Shown here piece after piece: positions 1 through 7,835 of a DNA stretch of 64,000 nucleotides (its first letter is position 1; every line of letters begins with the position of its first letter). Made by a program: the position numbers and the translations under genes. Below the pieces are notes generated by a model, which was given only the letters and a program-made list of their open reading frames with translations, had not been told where the DNA came from and made no database searches. Source of the DNA: Heliomicrobium modesticaldum Ice1. Lineage in GTDB: Bacteria > Bacillota > Desulfitobacteriia > Heliobacteriales > Heliobacteriaceae. Where the stretch lies: contig NC_010337.2 in assembly GCF_000019165.1 (NCBI RefSeq), positions 1,884,501-1,948,500 of the forward strand, in the 5' to 3' direction.

Positions 1-1
1 G

Positions 2-493
2 GAGGCGGAAAAGCGCGGCCTGCCCACACCGAAGGTCCTCGTCGAGCCGGGCCGCTCTATCGTCGCCACGGCGGGCACGACCCTCTACACGGTCGGCTCG
101 GTTAAGGAGATCATCGGCGTCCGCAAGTATGTCGCCGTCGACGGCGGCATGACCGACAACCCCCGTCCGGCCCTCTACGGCTCCCGCTATGAATCGATGC
201 TGGCCAACAAGGCCACCCAAGAGCCCGAAGAGGTCGTCTCTGTCACCGGTAAGTGCTGCGAATCGGGCGACATGCTCCTCTGGGACGTGTCCCTGCCCAA
301 AGTCGAGTCCGGCGATATCCTCGCCGTCTCCTGCACCGGCGCCTACAACTACACCATGTCCATGAACTACAACCGCATCGGTCGCCCTGCCGTGGTCTTT
401 GTCCGCGATGGCAAGGCGGCGGTCGTCGTCGAACGGGAGAGCCTCGATGATCTGATCCGCAACGACCGGATCCCTCCGTACCTGCAACGGTAG
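2..493 (+). CDS. lysA: Diaminopimelate decarboxylase, C-terminal part (cut by window edge)
   Basis: The last 163 residues of a PLP-dependent fold-III decarboxylase that converts meso-diaminopimelate to lysine. The frame is open from base 2, so the gene starts outside the window. Recognisable family segments are EPGRSIVA (phosphate-binding region), the YVAVDGGMTDNPRPALY stretch, the CCESGD motif, which supplies the active-site Cys from the partner subunit, and GAYNYTMSMNYN near the end. The C-terminus looks complete, ending with a TAG stop. The gene fits the aspartate-family genes (hom, thrBC, lysC) found 52-57 kb into the window. The family assignment is firm; regulation cannot be judged without the upstream part. 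Confidence 0.96.
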   Translation, partial: EAEKRGLPTPKVLVEPGRSIVATAGTTLYTVGSVKEIIGVRKYVAVDGGMTDNPRPALYGSRYESMLANKATQEPEEVVSVTGKCCESGDMLLWDVSLPKVESGDILAVSCTGAYNYTMSMNYNRIGRPAVVFVRDGKAAVVVERESLDDLIRNDRIPPYLQR

Positions 494-614
494 AACGAAC
501 CGGTCCGATCCGCAAGCGGCGAATCCCCCTTGGTAAAGGCTGCGCCCACAATGATGCGGCGCGATTCAGTGACCATCGCTGTTTGACGGGTACCGACGAA
601 AGGTGGTGAAGCAC

Positions 615-734
615 ATGTCGGAAAAGTTCTACGAGATGATGATCGAACAGATGAATCAGTCCCAGAATCCCCAAGCGGTACGCTCGGGAACCGACGATGC
701 CGCTGACACCACGCCGGAAAAAAGCGGCCGGTAA
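615..734 (+). CDS. Small ORF, 39 aa, unknown
   Basis: A short frame starting ATG after an AAAGGTGGTG ribosome-binding site about 5 nt upstream, with a TAA stop and a Rho-independent terminator 34 nt later. The product is acidic/polar with a Met- and Gln-rich N-terminal half (MSEKFYEMMIEQMNQ) that could be helical, then a Ser/Thr/Asp tail. I do not recognise the family. Start signal, length and terminator spacing suggest that it is translated as the last gene of the lysA transcript, but coding status is not proven. Confidence 0.45.
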   Translation: MSEKFYEMMIEQMNQSQNPQAVRSGTDDAADTTPEKSGR

Positions 735-767
735 TCGAAGGATGTATTGAATCAAAACGGTGATAAA

Positions 768-798
768 AGCGGTGGCGCTGATGCCGCCGTTTTTTTTA
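768..798 (+). terminator. Rho-independent terminator after the small ORF
   Basis: Seven-pair GC-rich stem CGGTGGC (770-776) with GCCGCCG (783-789), a six-base loop, one G-U pair, then a run of eight T. It closes the lysA transcript. Confidence 0.85.
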
Positions 799-837
799 TT
801 CCGGAAGGGCCTCCATCCTCAGCAAAAGGGCAAGAAG

Positions 838-867
838 TGGAAAGAATCAAAGCGCCTATGCTATAAT
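838..867 (+). promoter_or_regulatory. Probable sigma-A promoter for the CCA-transferase fusion gene
   Basis: A perfect TATAAT at 862-867 with a weak -35 candidate TGGAAA (838-843) 18 bp upstream. It lies just after the terminator and 35 bp before the GTG start, so it probably serves the next gene. Confidence 0.5.
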
Positions 868-901
868 GTACGTTATGAGATGAGCAAGGAGGCGGACAAC
901 G

Positions 902-3577
902 GTGGAGATCATCCTCACACACAACAATACCGATTTCGACGGCCTGGCCGCGTCTTTTGCCGCCTCCAAGCTCTATCCACGGGCGATCCCGGTCCTCGCA
1001 GGCAAATTGAGCGCCAATGTACAGGAGTTCATGGCGCTGCATAAAGATACACTGGGATTCAAGACGATCAAGGACATCCCGTCCCAGCAGGTGAAAAGGG
1101 TCATCCTCGTCGACACGAAGATGGCCTCCCGGGTGGGGCCCTTAGGACAGCTGACGCAAAAGCCGGATGTGGATGTGCACATCTATGACCACCATCCCGC
1201 CGGCGCCGACGATACGCCGGCGTCGCAACTGGTGCGGGAGGATGTGGGCGCCGTCACGACGATCCTCGTCGAGATCCTGCGCCGCCGCCACTGCCGGCTC
1301 ACACCCTTTGAAGCGACGGTGCTCGCCCTGGGCATCTACGAAGATACGGGCGGGCTCATGTTTTCCACCACCACCGAGCGCGATGCCGCCGCCGTGGCCT
1401 ACCTGCTCGGCCGCGGCGCCAACCTGTCTGTCATCAACGAGTTTATCGACAGGCCCCTCTCGAAGGAACAGAAGGAACTGCTCCGGGAACTGACGTCGCG
1501 TTCCGTCGTTCTGGTCATCCACGGCATCCGGGTGGTCGTCACATCGGCGGAGCTGAATGAGTATGTAGAGGGACTCTCCCATCTCGTTCACCGTCTGGGC
1601 GACATCGAGAGCCCCGACGTGATGGTGGCGGTCGTGCGCATGCATGACCGGGTCCATGTGGTGGCCCGCAGCCGCATCGAGGCGGTGCGGGTCAACACGT
1701 TGCTTCAGCCCCTTGGCGGTGGCGGGCATGGCGCAGCGGCGGCCGCTTCGATCAAGGGGGGCGATGCTGCGCTGACCTTGGAGCAACTGGTGCGCAGCCT
1801 CTACGATACGATCCGGCCCCAGCGGGGCGCCCGGGAGATCATGTCTTCGCCGGTGAAGACGATCACACCCGATACGACCGTCGATGACGCCGGCAAGGTC
1901 ATGCTCCGCTACGGCCATACGGGGCTGCCTGTCGTCGAAGGCGATCGGCTGGTGGGCGTCATCAGCCGCAGAGACTTTGATAAGGCCTATATCCATGGTT
2001 TGCGCCATGCCCCGGTGAAGGGGTTCATGTCCCGCAACGTGATCACCATCACCCCCGACACATCGCTGCGCCATATCCAGCGCCTGCTGATCGAGCATGA
2101 CATCGGCCGTCTGCCTGTCCTCGAAGAAGGAAAACTGGTCGGCATCGTCTCTCGCACCGACGTGCTGCGCACCTTGCACGGTGAGAACATGCCGGTTCGC
2201 TACTGGACCAACTTTGGAAGCGCGCGAGCCGGAGAGGCGGCACCGGTTGGGACGGATCGGCAAGTGGTCGACCGCATGCGTCAACAGTTGCCGCCCCATA
2301 TCCTCGACCTCTTTGACGACGTAGGCCGCCTGGCCGACGGAGAGGGCGTTCAGGTCTACGTGGTGGGCGGCTTTGTGCGGGACCTGCTCCTGGGCGTGAA
2401 CAACCTCGATATCGACCTGGTCGTTGAGGGCGACGGCATCTGTTTCGCCACCGAATTGGCCCGCTTTTTAAAAGGAACCTTGCGCACCCATGAGAAGTTC
2501 GGCACTGCTGTCATCCGCTGGGGCGATCAGAAGATCGACGTGGCCACGGCTCGCCGGGAGTTTTATCAATACCCGGCAGCGCTGCCCCAGGTGGAGGCTT
2601 CCGATCTGCGTCAAGACCTGTATCGGCGTGACTTTACCATCAACGCCTTGGCCATCCGCCTCAACCGGGAGCGTTTCGGCGAACTGGTCGATTTCTTCCA
2701 GGGGGTCAAGGACCTGGAACAGGGGCTGGTCCGCGTCCTCTATAACCTGAGTTTCGTAGAGGATCCGACGCGCATCCTGCGGGCGATCCGTTTTGAACAG
2801 CGCTACGGCTTCACCATCGAGCCGCAGACGATGGGCTTCGCCCGCGAGGCCATTGCCCGGCAGATGATCCGCGAACTTTCCTATGAGCGCATGGTCGACG
2901 AGCTGATCCTGATCCTGAGCGAAGAAAACCCGGCGCCTGCGCTCCGCCGTTTGACCGAATTGGGACTCTGGGAGTACCTGCTGCCGGGATTGGTGTGGAC
3001 GCCCTGGGTCGAGGTGGAGGTGTCCGCCGTGCCGTCGATGCTGAAAGCCTTGGCGGAGGCCGGTCTGCCTGTCCCACAGCGGCCCTGGGTGGTTTATTTC
3101 TACATCCTGGCTCGGCACCTGTCTATGGAAGGCGTCTGTTTTGTCAACGACCACTACCCGCTGAAGCAGGTCATGCGGGACGACTTGTTCAAATTGCATA
3201 AGGAAGGGAAAGATACCAACCAAGCCCTGATGAACTGGCTGCGCGGCGATGATCCCTTGAGCCGGCTGGAGTCGATCCTCCGGGACTGGTCCGAGGAGGC
3301 CATCTTGGCCTTGCGCGCCGGCTTTTCCCTGCCCGATACGGTGCGTCTTTTCGAAGCTTGGCGGCGGATCCGGGAGACCCGTCCCTGTCTGACGGGCAAC
3401 GATCTGAAAGCACTCAAGATCCCGCCGGGACCGATCTACGCCCGGATCCTGAATCGGCTGCGCCGGGAGCGACTCGACGGCCGACTGACCGACGCAGGCG
3501 CCGAGCGCGACTTCGTGCGCCGCCTCCTGCAAGAAGAAGCGCCGGCGTCGGAGACAAAAGGAGGAAATCATGTTTGA
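902..3577 (+). CDS. DHH phosphoesterase - CBS pair - CCA/poly(A) nucleotidyltransferase fusion
   Basis: An 891-residue multidomain protein of the class II nucleotidyltransferase family. The N-terminal third is a DHH-type phosphoesterase (THNNTDFDGLA at 6-16, a DHH at 96-98, a GGGGH-type DHHA1 motif near 275). Two CBS domains follow at about 313-435. The C-terminal half is the tRNA nucleotidyltransferase/poly(A) polymerase head (VVGGFVRDLLLG then DIDLVV near 485-505) with its RNA-binding region. The family adds or repairs the 3' CCA end of tRNA; in lineages with split activity, proteins of this architecture can be A-adding only, which sequence reading cannot decide. The GTG start is set by AAGGAGG 9 nt upstream. 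The 3' end overlaps the next gene by 8 nt, suggesting translational coupling. Confidence 0.93.
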   Translation: MEIILTHNNTDFDGLAASFAASKLYPRAIPVLAGKLSANVQEFMALHKDTLGFKTIKDIPSQQVKRVILVDTKMASRVGPLGQLTQKPDVDVHIYDHHPAGADDTPASQLVREDVGAVTTILVEILRRRHCRLTPFEATVLALGIYEDTGGLMFSTTTERDAAAVAYLLGRGANLSVINEFIDRPLSKEQKELLRELTSRSVVLVIHGIRVVVTSAELNEYVEGLSHLVHRLGDIESPDVMVAVVRMHDRVHVVARSRIEAVRVNTLLQPLGGGGHGAAAAASIKGGDAALTLEQLVRSLYDTIRPQRGAREIMSSPVKTITPDTTVDDAGKVMLRYGHTGLPVVEGDRLVGVISRRDFDKAYIHGLRHAPVKGFMSRNVITITPDTSLRHIQRLLIEHDIGRLPVLEEGKLVGIVSRTDVLRTLHGENMPVRYWTNFGSARAGEAAPVGTDRQVVDRMRQQLPPHILDLFDDVGRLADGEGVQVYVVGGFVRDLLLGVNNLDIDLVVEGDGICFATELARFLKGTLRTHEKFGTAVIRWGDQKIDVATARREFYQYPAALPQVEASDLRQDLYRRDFTINALAIRLNRERFGELVDFFQGVKDLEQGLVRVLYNLSFVEDPTRILRAIRFEQRYGFTIEPQTMGFAREAIARQMIRELSYERMVDELILILSEENPAPALRRLTELGLWEYLLPGLVWTPWVEVEVSAVPSMLKALAEAGLPVPQRPWVVYFYILARHLSMEGVCFVNDHYPLKQVMRDDLFKLHKEGKDTNQALMNWLRGDDPLSRLESILRDWSEEAILALRAGFSLPDTVRLFEAWRRIRETRPCLTGNDLKALKIPPGPIYARILNRLRRERLDGRLTDAGAERDFVRRLLQEEAPASETKGGNHV

Positions 3578-4199
3578 TTTTGACCTGACGAGCCTAGTGG
3601 CCCGGGCGCCGGCCATCCTGATCGCCTTGGCGTTGCACGAATACGCCCACGCCCGCATGGCCGTCTGGCTGGGCGATCCGACACCGCGCTGGGAAGGCCG
3701 GCTCACCATCAACCCGCTCCCCCACCTGGATCCGATCGGAACACTCATGCTCATCTTCGGTCCCTTCGGCTGGGCCAAACCAGTCGGCGTCAACCCTTAC
3801 AACTTCCGCGGCAACAAACAGCGGGGGATGATGCTCGTCGCCCTGGCCGGCCCGTTGATGAATGTGCTCCTGGCGATCATCTCGGTGGCTCTTTTCGTCG
3901 GTTTCGGCGATATCGCTGAGGCGCGTCACTTGCTGCGGAGCATGATCGGGATCAACGTGGGCTTGGCCGTATTCAACCTGCTCCCCATCCCGCCCCTTGA
4001 TGGTTCGAAAGTCCTGGCCGGACTCCTGCCAGCTCGGAACCAGGGCTGGCTGCGTCAGTTGGAACAATACGGACCGATCCTCCTGCTGGTGCTCGTCTTC
4101 TTCCCGGCGCTGTCAAGGGTGATATTTTGGCCTCTTTATGAAGCCTTGTACAATGTGGTCTTCCCCGTAGGCAGCGCCATCGGGCAAATCCTATTCTAG
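3570..4199 (+). CDS. M50 (site-2 protease family) membrane metalloprotease
   Basis: A 209-residue integral membrane protein. The zinc motif HEYAH (in ALHEYAHARMA, about residues 23-33) and the downstream NLLPIPPLDGSK segment, which supplies the Asp ligand, mark the short YwhC/Rip-like branch of M50 peptidases without a PDZ domain. Several hydrophobic segments follow. The ATG overlaps the end of the preceding gene and has GGAGG 5-9 nt upstream inside that gene. The substrate is unknown; these short forms are widespread near scpA/scpB and trpS in spore formers. The last codons and the TAG stop lie inside the first unit of a 16-bp tandem repeat, so the C-terminus may vary between strains. Confidence 0.93.
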   Translation: MFDFDLTSLVARAPAILIALALHEYAHARMAVWLGDPTPRWEGRLTINPLPHLDPIGTLMLIFGPFGWAKPVGVNPYNFRGNKQRGMMLVALAGPLMNVLLAIISVALFVGFGDIAEARHLLRSMIGINVGLAVFNLLPIPPLDGSKVLAGLLPARNQGWLRQLEQYGPILLLVLVFFPALSRVIFWPLYEALYNVVFPVGSAIGQILF

Positions 4200-4263
4200 G
4201 GAAATCCTATTCTAGGAAAATCCTATTCTAGGGAAATCCTAATTCTGGGATAGCCTATTCTAC
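4186..4263 (+). repeat. 16-bp tandem repeat, three near-identical plus two degenerate units
   Basis: Units of AAATCCTATTCTAGGG occur at 4186-4201, 4202-4217 (last base A) and 4218-4233, then a 17-bp variant at 4234-4250 and a partial unit at 4251-4263. The first unit contains the stop codon of the M50 gene and the array ends just before the trpS signals. AT-rich compared with its surroundings. Confidence 0.95.
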
Positions 4264-4302
4264 ATGAAAACGGTCGCTTTTATACAGGAAGGAGCCTTTA
4301 TA

Positions 4303-5304
4303 GTGAAAAAAGGTAAAATCTTCAGCGGCATGCGCCCGACGGGCCAACTGCACATCGGTCACCTGAGCGTGATCGAAAACTGGATCCGGTTGCAGGATGA
4401 GTATGACTGTGTCTTTGGCATTGTCGACTGGCACGCCCTGACCACGTCCTTTGACGATGTCCAGGCGTTGCAGCGGCGCATTCGCGATATCGCGCTTGAC
4501 TGGCTGTCGGCCGGTCTCGATCCTGAGAAGAGCCCCATCATGGTCCAATCCCAGGTGAAGGAACATGCCGAACTGCACCTGCTCTTTTCGATGATGACCC
4601 CCTTGAGTTGGCTGGAGCGGGTCCCCACCTACAAGGACCAGATCCAGCAGTTCGGCGCCCAGGGCAAAGACATCAGCATGTACGGCTTCCTTGGGTACCC
4701 CTTGCTTCAGGCGGCGGACATCCTCATCTACAAGGCCACCCATGTGCCGGTGGGCCAGGATCAGATCCCTCATATCGAGTTGAGCCGCGAGGTGGCCCGC
4801 CGTTTCAACCACCTCTATCAGACGGAGGTCTTCCCGGAACCGCAGGTTCTCCTCTCCGAGGTGCCCCTGCTGCCCGGGATCGACAACCGCAAGATGAGCA
4901 AGTCCTATGGCAATGACATCGCCTTGTCGGCATCGTCCGAGGAGATCAAGGAAAAGGTTCGCCTGATGGTCACCGACCCGGCTCGGGTGCGCAAGACCGA
5001 CCTGGGCAACCCTGATGTCTGTGTCGTCCACACCTACCATAAGATTTATAACGATGGGGAGGTCTGCGACATCGGCGACCAGTGCCGCAAGGCCGGCATC
5101 GGCTGTGTGGCCTGCAAGCAGCGGCTGGCGGCCAAACTGGAAACCATCCTCGGCCCCATCCGGGAGCGGCGCGCCGAACTGTTGGCCAAGCCTGGCCGCG
5201 TCGATGAGATCCTGGCCGAAGGGTCCCTTCAGGCCCGGGCCAAGGCGGCCGATACGATGGAGCAGGTCCGTGAGGCCATGGGTGTCCGCGGGGTCATGGA
5301 CTGA
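4303..5304 (+). CDS. trpS: Tryptophanyl-tRNA synthetase, probable Fe-S cluster type
   Basis: Class I aminoacyl-tRNA synthetase charging tRNA-Trp, 333 residues. The signature HIGH is at 17-20 and KMSKS at 197-201. I chose the GTG at 4303 because AGGAAGGAG lies 9 nt upstream and the resulting N-terminus (MKKGKIFSGMRPTG) matches the family; an upstream in-frame ATG at 4264 has no ribosome-binding site. Cysteines at 240, 261, 268 and 271 are spaced C-x20-C-x6-C-x2-C, with one more at 255, resembling the [4Fe-4S] site in the anticodon-binding region described for Thermotoga TrpRS. No T-box leader is seen upstream; only the tandem repeat separates it from the M50 gene. Confidence 0.95.
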   Translation: MKKGKIFSGMRPTGQLHIGHLSVIENWIRLQDEYDCVFGIVDWHALTTSFDDVQALQRRIRDIALDWLSAGLDPEKSPIMVQSQVKEHAELHLLFSMMTPLSWLERVPTYKDQIQQFGAQGKDISMYGFLGYPLLQAADILIYKATHVPVGQDQIPHIELSREVARRFNHLYQTEVFPEPQVLLSEVPLLPGIDNRKMSKSYGNDIALSASSEEIKEKVRLMVTDPARVRKTDLGNPDVCVVHTYHKIYNDGEVCDIGDQCRKAGIGCVACKQRLAAKLETILGPIRERRAELLAKPGRVDEILAEGSLQARAKAADTMEQVREAMGVRGVMD

Positions 5305-5310
5305 CCGGCC

Positions 5311-6054
5311 ATGGCATACCGGGTCAGCCTGCCCGTTTTTGAAGGTCCCTTTGACCTGCTCGTCCACCTGATCGAGAAAAACCAGGTCAACATCTATGAC
5401 ATACCCATCGCCCAGATCGCCGCCGAGTACCTGGCGTACCTTCAGCAGTTGGACGAGCTCGACCTGGAAAGGGCCAGCGCCTTTTTGCTCATGGCGGCTC
5501 AACTGCTGGCGATCAAGGCGCGTATGCTCCTGCCCAAACCGCCCAAGGCTGAGGCGGAGACAGAAGGGGATGAGGGCGAGGATCCGCGCCGGGAACTGGT
5601 CGACCGTTTGATTGAGTACCGCCGCTACAAGGCGGTGGCGGAACTGCTCAAGGAACGGGAGGTGGACCGGAACCGCCGCTTCAGCCGCGTCGTCGACCCG
5701 ACCACCTTGGCCCACCTCTTTGTGGAGGAGAACCCGCTGGAAGGGGTGATGATCGGCGACCTGCTGGCAGCCTTGCGTAAGGCCTTGAGCCGCCGGGCCA
5801 AGGAAGAGCCTGTCGCCGCCATCCCCCGCGAAGAGGTCTCTGTGCAGGCGCGGATGCAGGAACTGCTCACGTCGATGGCCCAGCTGCCGCCCCATGCGCC
5901 GATCGCTTTTTCCACCCTCTTTGCAGGGCGCTGGCGTCCGGCGGAGATCATCGTCACCTTCTTAGCCATGCTGGAGCTGGTGCGGCTGAAAAAAGTGCGC
6001 GTGCTCCAGCGGGAGGCCTTCGACGAGATTTACTTGCTGGCGTCGCAGTTGTAG
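5311..6054 (+). CDS. scpA: Segregation and condensation protein A
   Basis: Kleisin subunit of the bacterial SMC-ScpAB condensin, 247 residues, near the family norm. The N-terminal segment (VFEGPFDLLVHLIEKNQVNIYDIPI) and the winged-helix C-terminus (FLAMLELVRLKKVRVLQ) are characteristic; an acidic linker separates them. It begins 6 nt after trpS and is followed within 72 nt by scpB, so the three are probably co-transcribed. Confidence 0.96.
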   Translation: MAYRVSLPVFEGPFDLLVHLIEKNQVNIYDIPIAQIAAEYLAYLQQLDELDLERASAFLLMAAQLLAIKARMLLPKPPKAEAETEGDEGEDPRRELVDRLIEYRRYKAVAELLKEREVDRNRRFSRVVDPTTLAHLFVEENPLEGVMIGDLLAALRKALSRRAKEEPVAAIPREEVSVQARMQELLTSMAQLPPHAPIAFSTLFAGRWRPAEIIVTFLAMLELVRLKKVRVLQREAFDEIYLLASQL

Positions 6055-6126
6055 ATGCCGGCGCCGATGGAATCAGCCGGCGGGGATGATCCCATTGTAT
6101 AGGCAACGGCGCGTGGAGGGATTCCG

Positions 6127-6702
6127 TTGATTGCCATCTTTCCCAATTCAAAGAGTCGCGTGATCGAGGCGCTCCTGTTTGTCTCCAGTGATCCTCTGTC
6201 TGTTGAGACGATTGCCGAAGCGACAGGCTTTGCCGCGGAAGAGGTGCGCGAACTGTTGGCCGGGCTCAAGGCCGAGTATGACGATCAGGAGCGGGGGTGG
6301 CAGTTGGAAGAGGTGGCCGGCGGCTTTCGCCTCTCCACCAGGGCTGAGTTCGCCCCTTACATCGAACGGTTGCTCCGGACGCCCCAACCGGGTCTTTCTA
6401 ACGCCGCCCTGGAGACGCTCGCCATCATCGCCTACCACCAGCCTGTCACCCGCGCGGAGATCGAGCAGATCCGGGGCGTCAAAGCCGACCGCTCCCTGGC
6501 GACACTGCTGGGCAAGGGGCTGATCCAGGAGGTGGGGCGGAAAGAGGCGCTGGGCCGACCCATCCTCTATGGCACGACGGACAGCTTTCTTCGCCATTTC
6601 GGTCTGCGCAGCCTGGCCGATCTGCCCAAACTGGAGGAGGTATTTCTCCAGGAGGAACTGCCCTTGACGGGACGGGACGAACATCACAATCCGGAGGGAT
6701 AA
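6127..6702 (+). CDS. scpB: Segregation and condensation protein B
   Basis: Winged-helix partner of ScpA in the SMC condensin, 191 residues. The segments IEALLFVSSDPLS and LETLAIIAYHQPVTRAEIEQIRGV are family hallmarks. The start is TTG at 6127, supported by GGAGGG 6 nt upstream; no better in-frame ATG exists before the conserved region. The 72-nt gap after scpA contains no convincing promoter. Confidence 0.95.
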   Translation: MIAIFPNSKSRVIEALLFVSSDPLSVETIAEATGFAAEEVRELLAGLKAEYDDQERGWQLEEVAGGFRLSTRAEFAPYIERLLRTPQPGLSNAALETLAIIAYHQPVTRAEIEQIRGVKADRSLATLLGKGLIQEVGRKEALGRPILYGTTDSFLRHFGLRSLADLPKLEEVFLQEELPLTGRDEHHNPEG

Positions 6703-6707
6703 GGCCG

Positions 6708-7574
6708 ATGCAGCCTGAACGCCGAGAAGTGACGCTGCCCGGGATTCGCCTCTCCTACTTGGAATGGAAGGGAGAGGGGACCGAACCGATCCTGTTGCTG
6801 CACGGTCTGGGCGACCACGCCCTGATCTGGGTGCTGCTGGCGGAACGGCTTGCCGACCGTTTCCACATCATCGCGCCCGACATGCGCGGCCACGGCGAGA
6901 GCGACAAGCCCGGCAGCGGATACACCTTTCGTCAAGTCATTGCCGACATGGAAAACCTGATGGATCACCTGGGGTGGTCAGACGCCCACATCCTGGGGCA
7001 CTCCTGGACAGGCAAGTTGGCGCCCATCTGGGCGCGCGAGCACAAGGAGCGCTTTCGGAGCATGATCCTCGTCGACCCGATCTTCATCGTCAAGATGCCG
7101 GCGGTGATGAAGCTCTCCTTTCCCATCCTCTTTCGAGTCCTTGACAGCTTGAAAGGAATGGGACCTTTCAGAAGTTACGCCGAAGCGGAAACCCTGGCCA
7201 AAAGCCTGCGCCAGTACCAGGGGTGGAGCGCTCACCAACAAAGGGTCTTCCGGGAAGGGTTGGAGCGAAAACCCGACGGCCGCTGGGGCAGCAAATTTGT
7301 CGTGCCGGCGCGCAACCAGATCTTCGACGATGTGATGCGCGTCGCCGGCTTGACTGAGCCCATCACCGTGCCCACCCTGTTTGTGCAGCCTGAAAAAGGC
7401 GTCAACCGCGCCGATTTTCAGATGAAACCCTACATAACCTATCTCAAGAACCTGGAGGTCCGCCGCATCGCCGGCAACCACTGGCCCATGCTGGTCGAAC
7501 CGGAGATCTTCAACCGGACCATTGAGGATTTTCTGATGAAGCGACTGGCGCAGAAGAAATCCCGGGAAAAGTAG
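6708..7574 (+). CDS. Alpha/beta hydrolase
   Basis: A 288-residue alpha/beta-hydrolase-fold protein. The oxyanion-hole region LLLHGLGDH is at about 29-37, and the nucleophile elbow LGHSWTG carries Ser99 (the usual second Gly of GxSxGG is Thr-Gly here). DMRGHGESD precedes it and the catalytic His is probably in AGNHWPM near residue 264. No signal peptide, so cytoplasmic. It starts 5 nt after scpB behind GGAGGG and is probably in the same operon. The substrate cannot be told from sequence. Its TAG stop abuts a 169-bp inverted-repeat element. Confidence 0.88.
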   Translation: MQPERREVTLPGIRLSYLEWKGEGTEPILLLHGLGDHALIWVLLAERLADRFHIIAPDMRGHGESDKPGSGYTFRQVIADMENLMDHLGWSDAHILGHSWTGKLAPIWAREHKERFRSMILVDPIFIVKMPAVMKLSFPILFRVLDSLKGMGPFRSYAEAETLAKSLRQYQGWSAHQQRVFREGLERKPDGRWGSKFVVPARNQIFDDVMRVAGLTEPITVPTLFVQPEKGVNRADFQMKPYITYLKNLEVRRIAGNHWPMLVEPEIFNRTIEDFLMKRLAQKKSREK

Positions 7575-7742
7575 GGGTAGATGGATCTGTGAGCGATTTG
7601 GGCGGAGCGGCGAGAGCGAGCACAGGCTGCCGAGCATTAAGGGCGCCATGACATGCAGAAAAGCCCGGGATGTTTGGCGCCCAGCGAAGTAGCCAAAGCG
7701 AGCCCGCCGCGCAGCCCTTAGCGAGCAGGTTCATCTACCACC
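7574..7742. repeat. Large imperfect inverted-repeat element between hydrolase and folD
   Basis: The outer arms are GGTAGATG (7576-7583) and CATCTACC (7732-7739). Inner matched blocks include GGGCGCCA against TGGCGCCC around 7641-7682, and GGCTGC/GCGGCG-type blocks between. The whole can fold into a long branched hairpin. No ORF of note lies within. It could be a MITE-like element, a structured RNA, or a complex terminator; I see no clear target-site duplication. The remaining 93 bp to folD hold a weaker GCCGCT...AGCGGC hairpin. Confidence 0.6.
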
Positions 7743-7835
7743 GCTTTTCCACAAATGTTGAATCGAAGGGAATACGAAAATAGCGCCGCTAGCATTCTAG
7801 TTCAGCTGAGCGGCTCTTGAAAGCGAGGTGGGCCC

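Noticed and set aside
1142-3793. Long minus-strand frames (385 and 441 residues) opposite the CCA-transferase gene
   Set aside because: Antisense to a conserved multidomain gene, His/Asp/Gln-rich as expected from codon-bias mirroring, with no recognisable domain.
4200-4302. T-box leader before trpS
   Set aside because: Only about 100 bp, filled by tandem repeats; no T-box core or terminator.
4255-5895. 546-residue open frame on the minus strand opposite trpS/scpA
   Set aside because: Exact shadow of two well-supported genes; composition is typical of an antisense frame in GC-rich DNA and no ribosome-binding site fits.
7576-7739. THF riboswitch before folD-fchA
   Set aside because: Position is attractive and GTAGATG plus GCGAGAGCG are vaguely similar, but the conserved core and spacing do not match; listed as an inverted-repeat element instead.
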